Shown here in pieces: positions 1 through 6,242 of a DNA stretch of 13,590 nucleotides. Source of the DNA: an uncultured Ruminococcus sp. (lineage in GTDB: Bacteria; Bacillota; Clostridia; Oscillospirales; Ruminococcaceae); NCBI GenBank assembly GCA_900553675.1, contig USEH01000041.1:1-13590 (forward strand), given 5' to 3'. The position numbers were made by a program, and so were the translations under genes. A model generated the notes under the pieces. It was not told the DNA's origin. It did no database searches and saw nothing but the letters and a program-made list of their open reading frames with translations. How positions within the stretch are numbered: position 1 is the stretch's first letter; each line of letters starts with the position of its first letter.

Positions 1-47
1 CTTTGGCTACAGGCTGATTGAGAATTAGTATAAAACGGGGGAACACA

Positions 48-518
48 ATGGGACGTCTCGGATTTTCATATGTGGGGCTGACATTTCTTGCCATGCTTTT
101 TATCCCCAACATTATATGGGCAAAGAATCAGCCGCAGGGGTATAATCCCGAAAATGAAAACAGAATACTTTTAGCTTTTGAAAGGCTGGGCGAGGCTCTG
201 ACAACAACGCTTGCGTTGATTTTTGACGATTTCAATTTCCACGGCTTAACGGCATGGGGCCTGTGGCTTGCCGCGGCGTTTGTGCTGATGGTGATGTATG
301 AGCTTTGGTGGGTGAGATACTTTCGCAGCGAGCGGAAATTGTCCGATTTTTACTCGGGTTTTATGGGAATCCCGCTTGCCGGAGCGACCTTGCCTGTTGC
401 CGCGTTCTTCCTTTTAGGCATATACGGCAGGGTGATATGGCTGTGTATCGCCGCAATAATTTTAGGAATAGGACATATCGGGATACATTATCAGCACAGC
501 AGGGAAATCAAACGGTAA
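48..518 (+). CDS. Small polytopic membrane protein, unknown function
   Basis: A 156-residue protein with about four hydrophobic segments, near residues 5-24, 66-88, 106-125 and 127-147. Between the first two is a polar stretch (about 25-60) that is probably a loop or an amphipathic helix. I chose the ATG at 48 because a GGGGGA ribosome site lies at 37-42. An in-frame TTG at 18 would extend the protein by ten polar residues that do not look like a membrane protein's start. I do not recognise a functional family: there are no catalytic motifs, and the short basic tail (SREIKR) suggests a cytoplasmic C-terminus. The thioesterase gene begins 21 bp downstream with its own ribosome site, so the two are probably co-transcribed, but no functional link is evident. 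The 47 bases upstream hold no complete gene and may contain the tail of a preceding one. Confidence 0.75.
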   Translation: MGRLGFSYVGLTFLAMLFIPNIIWAKNQPQGYNPENENRILLAFERLGEALTTTLALIFDDFNFHGLTAWGLWLAAAFVLMVMYELWWVRYFRSERKLSDFYSGFMGIPLAGATLPVAAFFLLGIYGRVIWLCIAAIILGIGHIGIHYQHSREIKR

Positions 519-539
519 AAAAGCTTTTGGAGGATAGAC

Positions 540-1268
540 ATGATTTTCACGGAAAAGGTAAAAACAGATTTTAAGGGACTTGTAAAGGGCGCTTTTGTTG
601 GCGATCGCGCAATTTTAGAGTATTTCGAGAACATAGCCGGCAGGCACGCCGACACCCTCGGCAACGGCGTAAACGATGTTTCGCGGACTCATTCTGCGTG
701 GATTTTGCTGGACTGGAAGGTTAAGGTTCTGCACCGCCCGACCTACGGCGAGGAGCTTATGGTTACAACATGGTCGCACAGCATAGAGCGCTGCTTTGGA
801 AACAGGTATTTCACTATTGAGGACGAGAATGGGCAGATATGCGTTGCGGCATCCTCAAAATGGGTGCTTATGGACACCGAAAAATGGTCTATAATACGCG
901 TTGATAATGAGCTGGCGGCAAAATTCGGCTCAGAGCCGGACAGAAACATACCGATAGACCCGTCTCTTGACAGACTTAAGCCTCCGACAGAGTACTCGTC
1001 GGCGGTGGAGTACACCGTTCAGCGGCGGGATATAGATTTGTTCGGTCATGTTCACAACACAAACTATCTCGATCTGGCATACGAAGCTCTGCCGGAAGAG
1101 GTCTACTCGCGAAGACCGTTTGACAGCGTTCGCATAACATATAAAAAAGAAATACGCCTCGGCGAAAAGCTCCTGCTAAAATACGCCTTTGCCGACGGCA
1201 AGCACACGGTTGCAATAACGAGCGAAGACGGCGGGGTGCTTCATTCTTTGATTGAGCTTTCGGATTGA
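540..1268 (+). CDS. Acyl-ACP thioesterase (FatA/FatB-like, double hotdog)
   Basis: A 242-residue cytosolic enzyme predicted to hydrolyse the thioester of acyl-acyl-carrier-protein and release a free fatty acid, ending or diverting chain elongation. The length and two-part layout fit the bacterial acyl-ACP thioesterase family (PF01643), with two hotdog folds at about 5-130 and 155-240. The first half has the long helix followed by sheet segments such as WKVKVLHRPTYGEEL. The second half carries the family signature DIDLFGHVHNTNY, with D166, H170 and N173, and E182 a little further on. These correspond to the Asp/Asn-His/Glu active-site region of the plant enzymes, though the plant Asn before the His appears as Gly here. 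The start at 540 has a GGAGG site 7-8 bases upstream. The family call is firm. Chain-length preference cannot be read from the sequence. Confidence 0.9.
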   Translation: MIFTEKVKTDFKGLVKGAFVGDRAILEYFENIAGRHADTLGNGVNDVSRTHSAWILLDWKVKVLHRPTYGEELMVTTWSHSIERCFGNRYFTIEDENGQICVAASSKWVLMDTEKWSIIRVDNELAAKFGSEPDRNIPIDPSLDRLKPPTEYSSAVEYTVQRRDIDLFGHVHNTNYLDLAYEALPEEVYSRRPFDSVRITYKKEIRLGEKLLLKYAFADGKHTVAITSEDGGVLHSLIELSD

Positions 1269-1321
1269 TTTTTGCGCATCGCGCACGCAGTGCGAATTTA
1301 TACAGGAACATTATAAATTTT

Positions 1322-1334
1322 GTAAACAATTTAC
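1322..1334 (+). promoter_or_regulatory. Short palindrome GTAAA-CAA-TTTAC before GH97 start
   Basis: A perfect 5-bp inverted repeat with a 3-base centre lies directly upstream of the GGAGG ribosome site (1337-1341) of the glycosidase gene. It sits in the 82-bp gap after the thioesterase gene, which also holds a 5-bp hairpin (1282-1294) and AT-rich sequence without a convincing -35/-10 pair. It resembles a small operator in position and symmetry and partly matches a catabolite-response element, but it lacks the central CG of that consensus. It could equally be chance in AT-rich sequence. Confidence 0.25.
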
Positions 1335-1350
1335 TTGGAGGAACATTATT

Positions 1351-3810
1351 ATGACAAAACGCACCCTATCATTGCTGCTGGCGGCGATTATGCTATCGCT
1401 TTGTATGCTGAGCGCCTGCGGAGGCGGAGAAGAAAAGCTCCCCGACCCCGACCTCAGCCTGAACGATCAGCCCAAAAACGAGATAACCGTAACGGCGGCG
1501 GAAGCATCTCATAAAAAATACGGCGAAGTCGAGCTTTTCGCGCTTGACGGGCTGACGACATCATCTCCCGACGGCGGCATAACCGCATATTTCTGGCAGG
1601 ACGCTCAAAGGCGCATTTACTACAGCGTAACTGCTGGAAAAGAGGAGGTAATCGAGCCTTCGCTTTTGGGACTTACCATGATAAATTCCGACCTTTCGGC
1701 AGGGATAGAGAGCATAACCTCCTACGACCGCGCCGATGTTGTCAAGGCGGAATATGAAACCTGCCTTACTGTTTTGCAAAAGGATGTTTCCTGCTTAGAT
1801 TATTGCATGGAGCGCGAAATCCATCTTAAAAAAGGCGAAGCGGGCATGACCATATTAGTCAGGGTCTACAACGACGGTTTTGCCTACAGATACACCGATG
1901 TAACGACCGGCAGAAAGGATAAAGAAACCGTTATAAGCGAGGCTTCGCAGATAGTCCTGCCCAAGGACACCGTAACCTTTGCCGGCGGCTACAGCGCAAC
2001 CTATGAATTCGACTATATCGAGCGCAAATACTCCGAGCTTGTAAACCACAGCGGAGTTTTCAACACCCCTGTCACCGCCTGCACCGGCAAGCATTGGCTT
2101 CTTTTCTCCGAATCGGACGTTTATGCAAACGATATCAGCTATGTTAAAAGCGTTTTGGGAACAAACTCCGGAAGCGGAGCGCTCAACTGGCAGTTCGGCT
2201 TTAAGCGCGACCCCATGAACGAGGTCACCGACGAGCTTGCAAGCCCCGGACACATAAGAATAACCGAGGTTGCAACCGTTCCTAACTTTGAAACGCCGTG
2301 GCGCGCGGCAATCATCACGGAGGATCTGAACGGACTTATCAATTCCGAACTGATAGATTCGCTCTGCCCCGAAGCAGACAGCAAGCTTTTCAAGAATACA
2401 GACTGGATAAAGCCCGGCAAGGTTTCGTGGTCGTGGTGGTCGGGCGGAGATCAGCATAACTATGATGTTCAGGTGGAGCATGTGGACTTCTCCTCAGAAT
2501 ACGGCTGGGAGTACTGCTGCTTAGACGCCGGCTGGCCATCATTTGAGGATAGAATTTCCGAGCTGTGCGATTACGCCGAGGATAAGGACGTTGGAATAAT
2601 ACTTTGGGTAAACTATTTGGAGCTGAAAACTCCCGAAGAAATCGAAAAGCTGTTTTCCAAGTGGGCAAAGTGGGGAGTAAAAGGCGTTAAAACCGACTAT
2701 TTTGAAAGCGACGATATCGAGGTTTTGGAGTCTATGCGAAACGTCGCGGAAATCGCAGCCAAGCACAAGCTGATGGTATATTACCACGGCTGTATAAATC
2801 CCTGCGGCGAAACAAGGACATACCCCAACATCATGTCGAGCGAAGCCGTTTTGGGCGAGGAGTTCAGAAAGTGGTCAACCTCGCCGTCTCCTAAAAACTG
2901 TCTTATGTACCCGTTTACAAGAAACATTGTAGGCTCGATGGACTACACTCCTGCCTGCATTGCAATAACCAAAACCGGCGAATCGGCAGGCTTCAGCCTT
3001 GCAAAGTCGGTGGTATACGAGTCGGCGTTGCAGCATTTTGCAAGCTCGGCATACGCTTTCCCAAGCTTTTTAGGACTGCCGTTTATCTCGCGTATACCGA
3101 CGGCGTGGAAAGAAACCAAGGTCATCGACGGCTACCCGGGCGAGCATATAACCATCATGCGCACCGACGGCAGCGATTATTATATCGGCTCGATGACCCT
3201 TGAAAAGCGCAAGGTTAGCGTCCCGCTTGATTTTCTGGGCGACGGCTCATACAACGCCTATATCTACTCCGACGACAGCGAGGGTGTGCTGACTCTTGAA
3301 GAAAAGACCGTAACTTCCTCCGACACTTTAAAGCTTGAGCTTTCAGATGTCGGCGGCGCGGCTGTTCTGATAACCAAGGATAAAATAAACACCGAGGTTG
3401 AGGAGTCGCCCACGTCCGACAAGGAGGGCTACACCTATTACGAGTGCGAGGACGGTAAGACCTCCGGCGAAGCGAGAATAGCGGATTCGTCAATGTGCAG
3501 TGGCGGCAAAAAGGTGGGCTACATCGGCAACGGCGGCTTTAACAAGCTGGAGATAACTGTAAAGGCAGAGAAGGCGGGAAGCTATGAAATGCTTATCTAC
3601 CTCTGTTCCGGTGAGTCGAGGAGCATGGATGTTACCGTCAACGGCAAAAAGTATGAGCTTTCAAACCTTTCAAGCCCCGGATTTGATATACCGGCTGAGA
3701 AGTCGCTGAGTGTAGAGCTTGAAAAGGGCGAGAATACAATAACATTCAGCTCGTCTGCAGGATATGCACCCGATCTGGACAGGATTGCGGTTGCGGATAA
3801 GGCGAAATAA
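1351..3810 (+). CDS. GH97-family glycoside hydrolase lipoprotein with C-terminal CBM6/35-like domain
   Basis: An 819-residue secreted lipoprotein. The start at 1351 follows GGAGG (1337-1341) and opens a lipoprotein signal: basic TKR, a hydrophobic stretch, then the lipobox LSAC with the lipidated Cys at residue 23. Residues ~45-330 fit the GH97 N-terminal beta-sandwich and ~335-610 the (beta/alpha)8 barrel, with the hallmark WSWWSGGDQHN at 360-370. A C-terminal barrel-associated sheet domain follows, then ~694-815 (YECEDG ... VGYIGNGG ... PDLDRIAV), which resembles a CBM6/CBM35-type sugar-binding module. D449 in KTDYF and E498 in SSEAVLGEE match in position the nucleophile Asp and acid/base Glu of retaining GH97 alpha-galactosidases, rather than the all-Glu set of inverting alpha-glucosidases. 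Substrate class is therefore inferred as alpha-galactoside or a related alpha-glycoside. No transporter or regulator gene accompanies it, and a terminator follows at once. Confidence 0.9.
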   Translation: MTKRTLSLLLAAIMLSLCMLSACGGGEEKLPDPDLSLNDQPKNEITVTAAEASHKKYGEVELFALDGLTTSSPDGGITAYFWQDAQRRIYYSVTAGKEEVIEPSLLGLTMINSDLSAGIESITSYDRADVVKAEYETCLTVLQKDVSCLDYCMEREIHLKKGEAGMTILVRVYNDGFAYRYTDVTTGRKDKETVISEASQIVLPKDTVTFAGGYSATYEFDYIERKYSELVNHSGVFNTPVTACTGKHWLLFSESDVYANDISYVKSVLGTNSGSGALNWQFGFKRDPMNEVTDELASPGHIRITEVATVPNFETPWRAAIITEDLNGLINSELIDSLCPEADSKLFKNTDWIKPGKVSWSWWSGGDQHNYDVQVEHVDFSSEYGWEYCCLDAGWPSFEDRISELCDYAEDKDVGIILWVNYLELKTPEEIEKLFSKWAKWGVKGVKTDYFESDDIEVLESMRNVAEIAAKHKLMVYYHGCINPCGETRTYPNIMSSEAVLGEEFRKWSTSPSPKNCLMYPFTRNIVGSMDYTPACIAITKTGESAGFSLAKSVVYESALQHFASSAYAFPSFLGLPFISRIPTAWKETKVIDGYPGEHITIMRTDGSDYYIGSMTLEKRKVSVPLDFLGDGSYNAYIYSDDSEGVLTLEEKTVTSSDTLKLELSDVGGAAVLITKDKINTEVEESPTSDKEGYTYYECEDGKTSGEARIADSSMCSGGKKVGYIGNGGFNKLEITVKAEKAGSYEMLIYLCSGESRSMDVTVNGKKYELSNLSSPGFDIPAEKSLSVELEKGENTITFSSSAGYAPDLDRIAVADKAK

Positions 3811-3824
3811 TAGCGGCAGAATAT

Positions 3825-3865
3825 AAAAACAGTGGGAAGCGGATTTTCCGCTTCCCACTGTTTTT
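3825..3865 (+). terminator. Intrinsic terminator, probably bidirectional
   Basis: A perfect 19-bp inverted repeat (3825-3843 with 3847-3865) with a 3-base loop begins 14 bp after the glycosidase stop. The stem runs from AAAAAC through a GC-rich centre (GTGGGAAGCGG). The base-paired A run on the left and T run on the right give a U-tract on either strand, so it can end the + strand glycosidase transcript and also the - strand transcript of the small membrane peptide gene that converges on it. Confidence 0.93.
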
Positions 3866-3935
3866 ATGCAAATATTTCATTACTAATCTGAAACAAGTGT
3901 GCACACACAAATAATTATACCAACTATGAACATTA

Positions 3936-4055
3936 TTATTCTATAATATGTCCGAGCAGACTTAACGAACTGCTGATAGTATAAATTACCGCCATGATCA
4001 AACACAACAGCAGACCGAATATCATAAAAGCTGCGCCGAAAATCATCTCTTTCAT
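3936..4055 (-). CDS. 39-residue single-pass membrane peptide, unknown function
   Basis: A short gene that is easy to miss. The ATG at 4055 is preceded by GAGGTAA with 8 bases of spacing, and the frame is open for 39 codons to a TAA at 3936-3938, with a second TAA directly after it. The product begins MKEMIFGAAFMIFGLL and is dominated by one hydrophobic helix (about residues 4-27) containing a small-residue GAA patch. It ends in a short polar and hydrophobic tail, SSSLSLLGHIIE. A good promoter (4097-4124) lies 40 bp upstream and the bidirectional terminator (3825-3865) lies downstream, so it forms a complete small transcription unit. No family is recognised. Candidates are a small membrane-complex subunit, a regulatory peptide or a toxin-like hydrophobic peptide, and the sequence does not decide between them. 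Confidence 0.65.
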   Translation of the reverse strand: MKEMIFGAAFMIFGLLLCLIMAVIYTISSSLSLLGHIIE

Positions 4056-4096
4056 AAAAGTTACCTCAATTTCATCGTCCGGATCATCTCACTACC

Positions 4097-4124
4097 ATTA
4101 TATCACATTTCCGCCACATTACAA
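4097..4124 (-). promoter_or_regulatory. Promoter of the 39-residue membrane peptide gene
   Basis: On the - strand, TTGTAA (4119-4124) and TATAAT (4097-4102) are separated by 16 bp, with a TG dinucleotide one base before the -10 (extended -10). Transcription would begin near 4090 and give a leader of roughly 35 bases to the ATG at 4055. The -10 is a perfect consensus match and the -35 matches 4 of 6. Confidence 0.7.
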
Positions 4125-4164
4125 AACGGCTTTTGTGAGTATAATCGGGGATATCCTTTCGCCG

Positions 4165-4353
4165 TCAGTCCTTTTCTTCCGGTGGATAGCAGATTTCCCC
4201 CTCGGTCTTTTCAAACTCCGTGATACATTTGCGTATGAGATAAAGTATCTGACCGTTGCCGGAGCGCCCTTCGTATTTTGCAATGTATTGTAGCTTATAA
4301 AGAAGCTCTGGGTCTATTTCTATACCTAAGTGCTTGTTGTTTTTGTTTCGCAT
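4165..4353 (-). CDS. Small ribbon-helix-helix (Arc/CopG-like) DNA-binding protein
   Basis: A 62-residue cytoplasmic protein that fits the Arc-type ribbon-helix-helix fold: a basic N-terminus (MRNKNNKH), a beta-strand LGIEIDPE, helix 1 (LLYKLQYIAKYEGR), the turn SGNG, and helix 2 (QILYLIRKCITEFEKTEG), ending in an acidic tail. Such proteins bind DNA as dimers through the paired strand. The ATG at 4353 follows AGAGGA with a short spacer. It lies 95 bp downstream of hydA on the same strand, past a GC-rich hairpin, so it may be reached by readthrough or have its own promoter, although I see no clear -10 in the gap. No toxin-like partner adjoins it, which argues against an ordinary antitoxin. Its DNA target is unknown. 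Confidence 0.8.
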   Translation of the reverse strand: MRNKNNKHLGIEIDPELLYKLQYIAKYEGRSGNGQILYLIRKCITEFEKTEGEICYPPEEKD

Positions 4354-4394
4354 AATAATCCTCTAAAATGTGTTTGCGCATGAGCGCGATATGA

Positions 4395-4431
4395 ATCCCG
4401 CCGCCCCGAAATTCTCCGGAGCGGCGGTGAT
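4395..4431 (-). terminator. GC-rich hairpin downstream of hydA (weak terminator)
   Basis: On the - strand, about 18 bases after the hydA stop, the arms ATC(A)CCGCCGCTCCG and CGGGGCGGCGGGAT pair over about 14 bp, with one bulge, one G-U pair and a 7-9 base loop. Only a short T pair follows and there is no real U-tract, so it may act as a 3'-end stabiliser or a partial terminator. Some transcripts could read through into the ribbon-helix-helix gene. Confidence 0.5.
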
Positions 4432-4448
4432 TTGTAATTTATGCTATA

Positions 4449-6224
4449 TTACTTTCTGGGATCGTCAACGATTCCGCGCTTAACATAGGTGGTGTGAAGC
4501 AGGTGATGAGCCTTTTCGGAACCGGGCTTGCCGAGATATTCTGCATAAAGAGCCTTTATAGCAGGATTCTCATGCGACTTTCTGATGGGAGCGTTCTTGT
4601 CGATATCGTAAAGAACCGCAGCGCGCTTTGCTCTGATGTCAACAGTGTTTCTGACATAGCCGGGCTGCTGGGGCTGTCCGCCGTTTACGCATCCGCCGGG
4701 GCATCCCATGATTTCGATGAACTGGTAATCAGCTTCGCCGGATTCAACCTTTTTAAGAAGCTCCTTGGCGTTTGCAAGACCGGAAGCTACTGCAACCTTA
4801 ACGTTCATGCCAGCAACCTCGTAGGTCTTTTCCTTGATTCCGGCAGTTCCTCTTACGTCAACAAAGTCAACGTTGGGAAGCTCTTCGCCGGTGAGAGTTT
4901 CAACAGCGGTACGAAGTGCTGCTTCCATAACACCGCCGGTTGCGCCGAAGATTGCGCCTGCGCCGGTGTAGATTCCCAAAGGCTCGTCGAACTTTTCGTC
5001 GGGCAGGGAGTTGAACTGGATTCCTGCGCGCTCAATCATTCTGCCAAGCTCGCGGGTGGTGAGGGAGATATCAACATCCGGAACACCGTTTGCAGCTTCG
5101 CCGTCTCTGCCTATCTCAAACTTCTTTGCGGTGCAGGGCATAATCGAAACGCAAACTATATCCTTGGGGTCGATGCCCATCTTTTCGGCATAGTAGCTCT
5201 TTGCGATTGCGCCGAACATCTGCTGAGGAGACTTGCAGCTTGAAAGATTGTCTGTAAGCTCGGGGAAGTAATGCTCGCAGTACTTAACCCATCCGGGCGA
5301 GCAGGAGGTGATAAGCGGAAGCTTGCCGCCATTTTTAACTCTTTCGATAAACTCGTTGGCCTCTTCCATGATGGTGAGGTCGGCGGAGAAGTTGGTGTCG
5401 AATACCTTGTCAAAGCCTAAGCGGCGCAAAGCTGCAACCATCTTGCCCTCAACGTCGGTTCCGATAGGAAGACCGAACATTTCGCCCAAGCCGGCTCTTA
5501 CAGCGGGAGCGGTCTGAACAATAACGTGCTTTTCGGGGTCTGCAATAGCTGCAAATACCTCGGTGGTAAAGTCCTTTTCGGCAAGAGCGCCGGTGGGACA
5601 AACCGCGATGCACTGTCCGCAGGAAACGCAGGAGGTATCGCCCAATCCCAGATCAAAGGGAGAACCGATGTGGCTGATAAATCCTCTTTCGTTGGGACCG
5701 ATAACGCCGATTCCCTGATACTTTTCGCATACTGCAACGCATCTGCGGCAGAGTATGCACTTGTTGTTATCTCTTATCATGTGGGGAGCGCTGTCGTCTA
5801 TCTCATACTTAACTCTTGCTCCGTCAAATCTGCCCTCGTCTTCAACCTTAAGGTCGCGGCAGAGCTTTTGCAGCTCGCAGTGACCGCTTCTTACGCAGGA
5901 GAGGCACTTTCTTTCATGGGTGGAAAGAATAAGCTCGAGAGTCTGACGTCTTGCGGCGATAACCTTGGGGGAGTTGGTGTAGATCTCCATGCCCTGAGAA
6001 ATCGGGAAGACGCAGGAGGCAACCAGTCTCTTGGGACCTAAAGCGGGTCCTCTCATTTCGGCTACCTCTGAAACGCAGATACGGCAGGCGCCGATCTCAT
6101 TGATCTCCTTTAAGAAGCAGAGGGTGGGGATTTCAACGCCGGCGAGTCTTGCAGCTTCTAAAACGGTTGTACCCTTGGGAGCTTCAATCGCCATGCCGTT
6201 AACTTTTATGTTTAACATATCCAT
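4449..6224 (-). CDS. hydA: HydA, catalytic subunit of NADH/ferredoxin-coupled [FeFe]-hydrogenase
   Basis: A 591-residue cytoplasmic subunit that interconverts H2 with protons and electrons at the H-cluster. Domains in order: plant-type [2Fe-2S] (C36, C47, C50, C71), a His-ligated [4Fe-4S] (H103, C107, C110, C116), two [4Fe-4S] (C156/159/162/166 and C199/202/205/209), then the H-cluster domain from about 230 and the small-subunit tail. H-cluster motifs are TSCSPGW (306-312), MPCTAKKFE (362-370) and EIMGCPGGCVNGGQP (504-518). Two differences from the textbook motifs are Ser309, where classical enzymes have the second Cys of TSCCP, and GGQP rather than GGGQP. The protein stops after the small-subunit domain and lacks the extra C-terminal [2Fe-2S] of the longer Thermotoga HydA. 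Start at 6224 follows AAGGAGG. With HydB and HydC it forms the electron-bifurcating or confurcating complex. The maturases HydE, HydF and HydG are not in the window. Confidence 0.95.
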   Translation of the reverse strand: MDMLNIKVNGMAIEAPKGTTVLEAARLAGVEIPTLCFLKEINEIGACRICVSEVAEMRGPALGPKRLVASCVFPISQGMEIYTNSPKVIAARRQTLELILSTHERKCLSCVRSGHCELQKLCRDLKVEDEGRFDGARVKYEIDDSAPHMIRDNNKCILCRRCVAVCEKYQGIGVIGPNERGFISHIGSPFDLGLGDTSCVSCGQCIAVCPTGALAEKDFTTEVFAAIADPEKHVIVQTAPAVRAGLGEMFGLPIGTDVEGKMVAALRRLGFDKVFDTNFSADLTIMEEANEFIERVKNGGKLPLITSCSPGWVKYCEHYFPELTDNLSSCKSPQQMFGAIAKSYYAEKMGIDPKDIVCVSIMPCTAKKFEIGRDGEAANGVPDVDISLTTRELGRMIERAGIQFNSLPDEKFDEPLGIYTGAGAIFGATGGVMEAALRTAVETLTGEELPNVDFVDVRGTAGIKEKTYEVAGMNVKVAVASGLANAKELLKKVESGEADYQFIEIMGCPGGCVNGGQPQQPGYVRNTVDIRAKRAAVLYDIDKNAPIRKSHENPAIKALYAEYLGKPGSEKAHHLLHTTYVKRGIVDDPRK

Positions 6225-6242
6225 TGTCCGTTACCTCCTTTA

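Noticed and set aside
1252..1350. N-terminal extension of the glycosidase to a start at 1252
   Set aside because: The extension would overlap the thioesterase gene and bury the lipoprotein signal. The ATG at 1351 has a clear GGAGG site and starts the signal peptide.
1855..2481. 208-codon - strand frame inside the glycosidase gene
   Set aside because: Shadow frame. The + strand carries the GH97 motifs and lipoprotein signal, and the shadow has no ribosome site.
3994..4293. 99-codon + strand frame across the small-gene region
   Set aside because: It runs antisense to the 39-residue peptide and the ribbon-helix-helix gene, both of which have ribosome sites and sensible products, and it has neither itself.
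4494..5243. 249-codon open frame on the + strand opposite hydA
   Set aside because: It lies fully inside hydA in antisense, has no ribosome site and no recognisable fold. The same applies to the + strand frames at 5526-6041 and 7416-7700.
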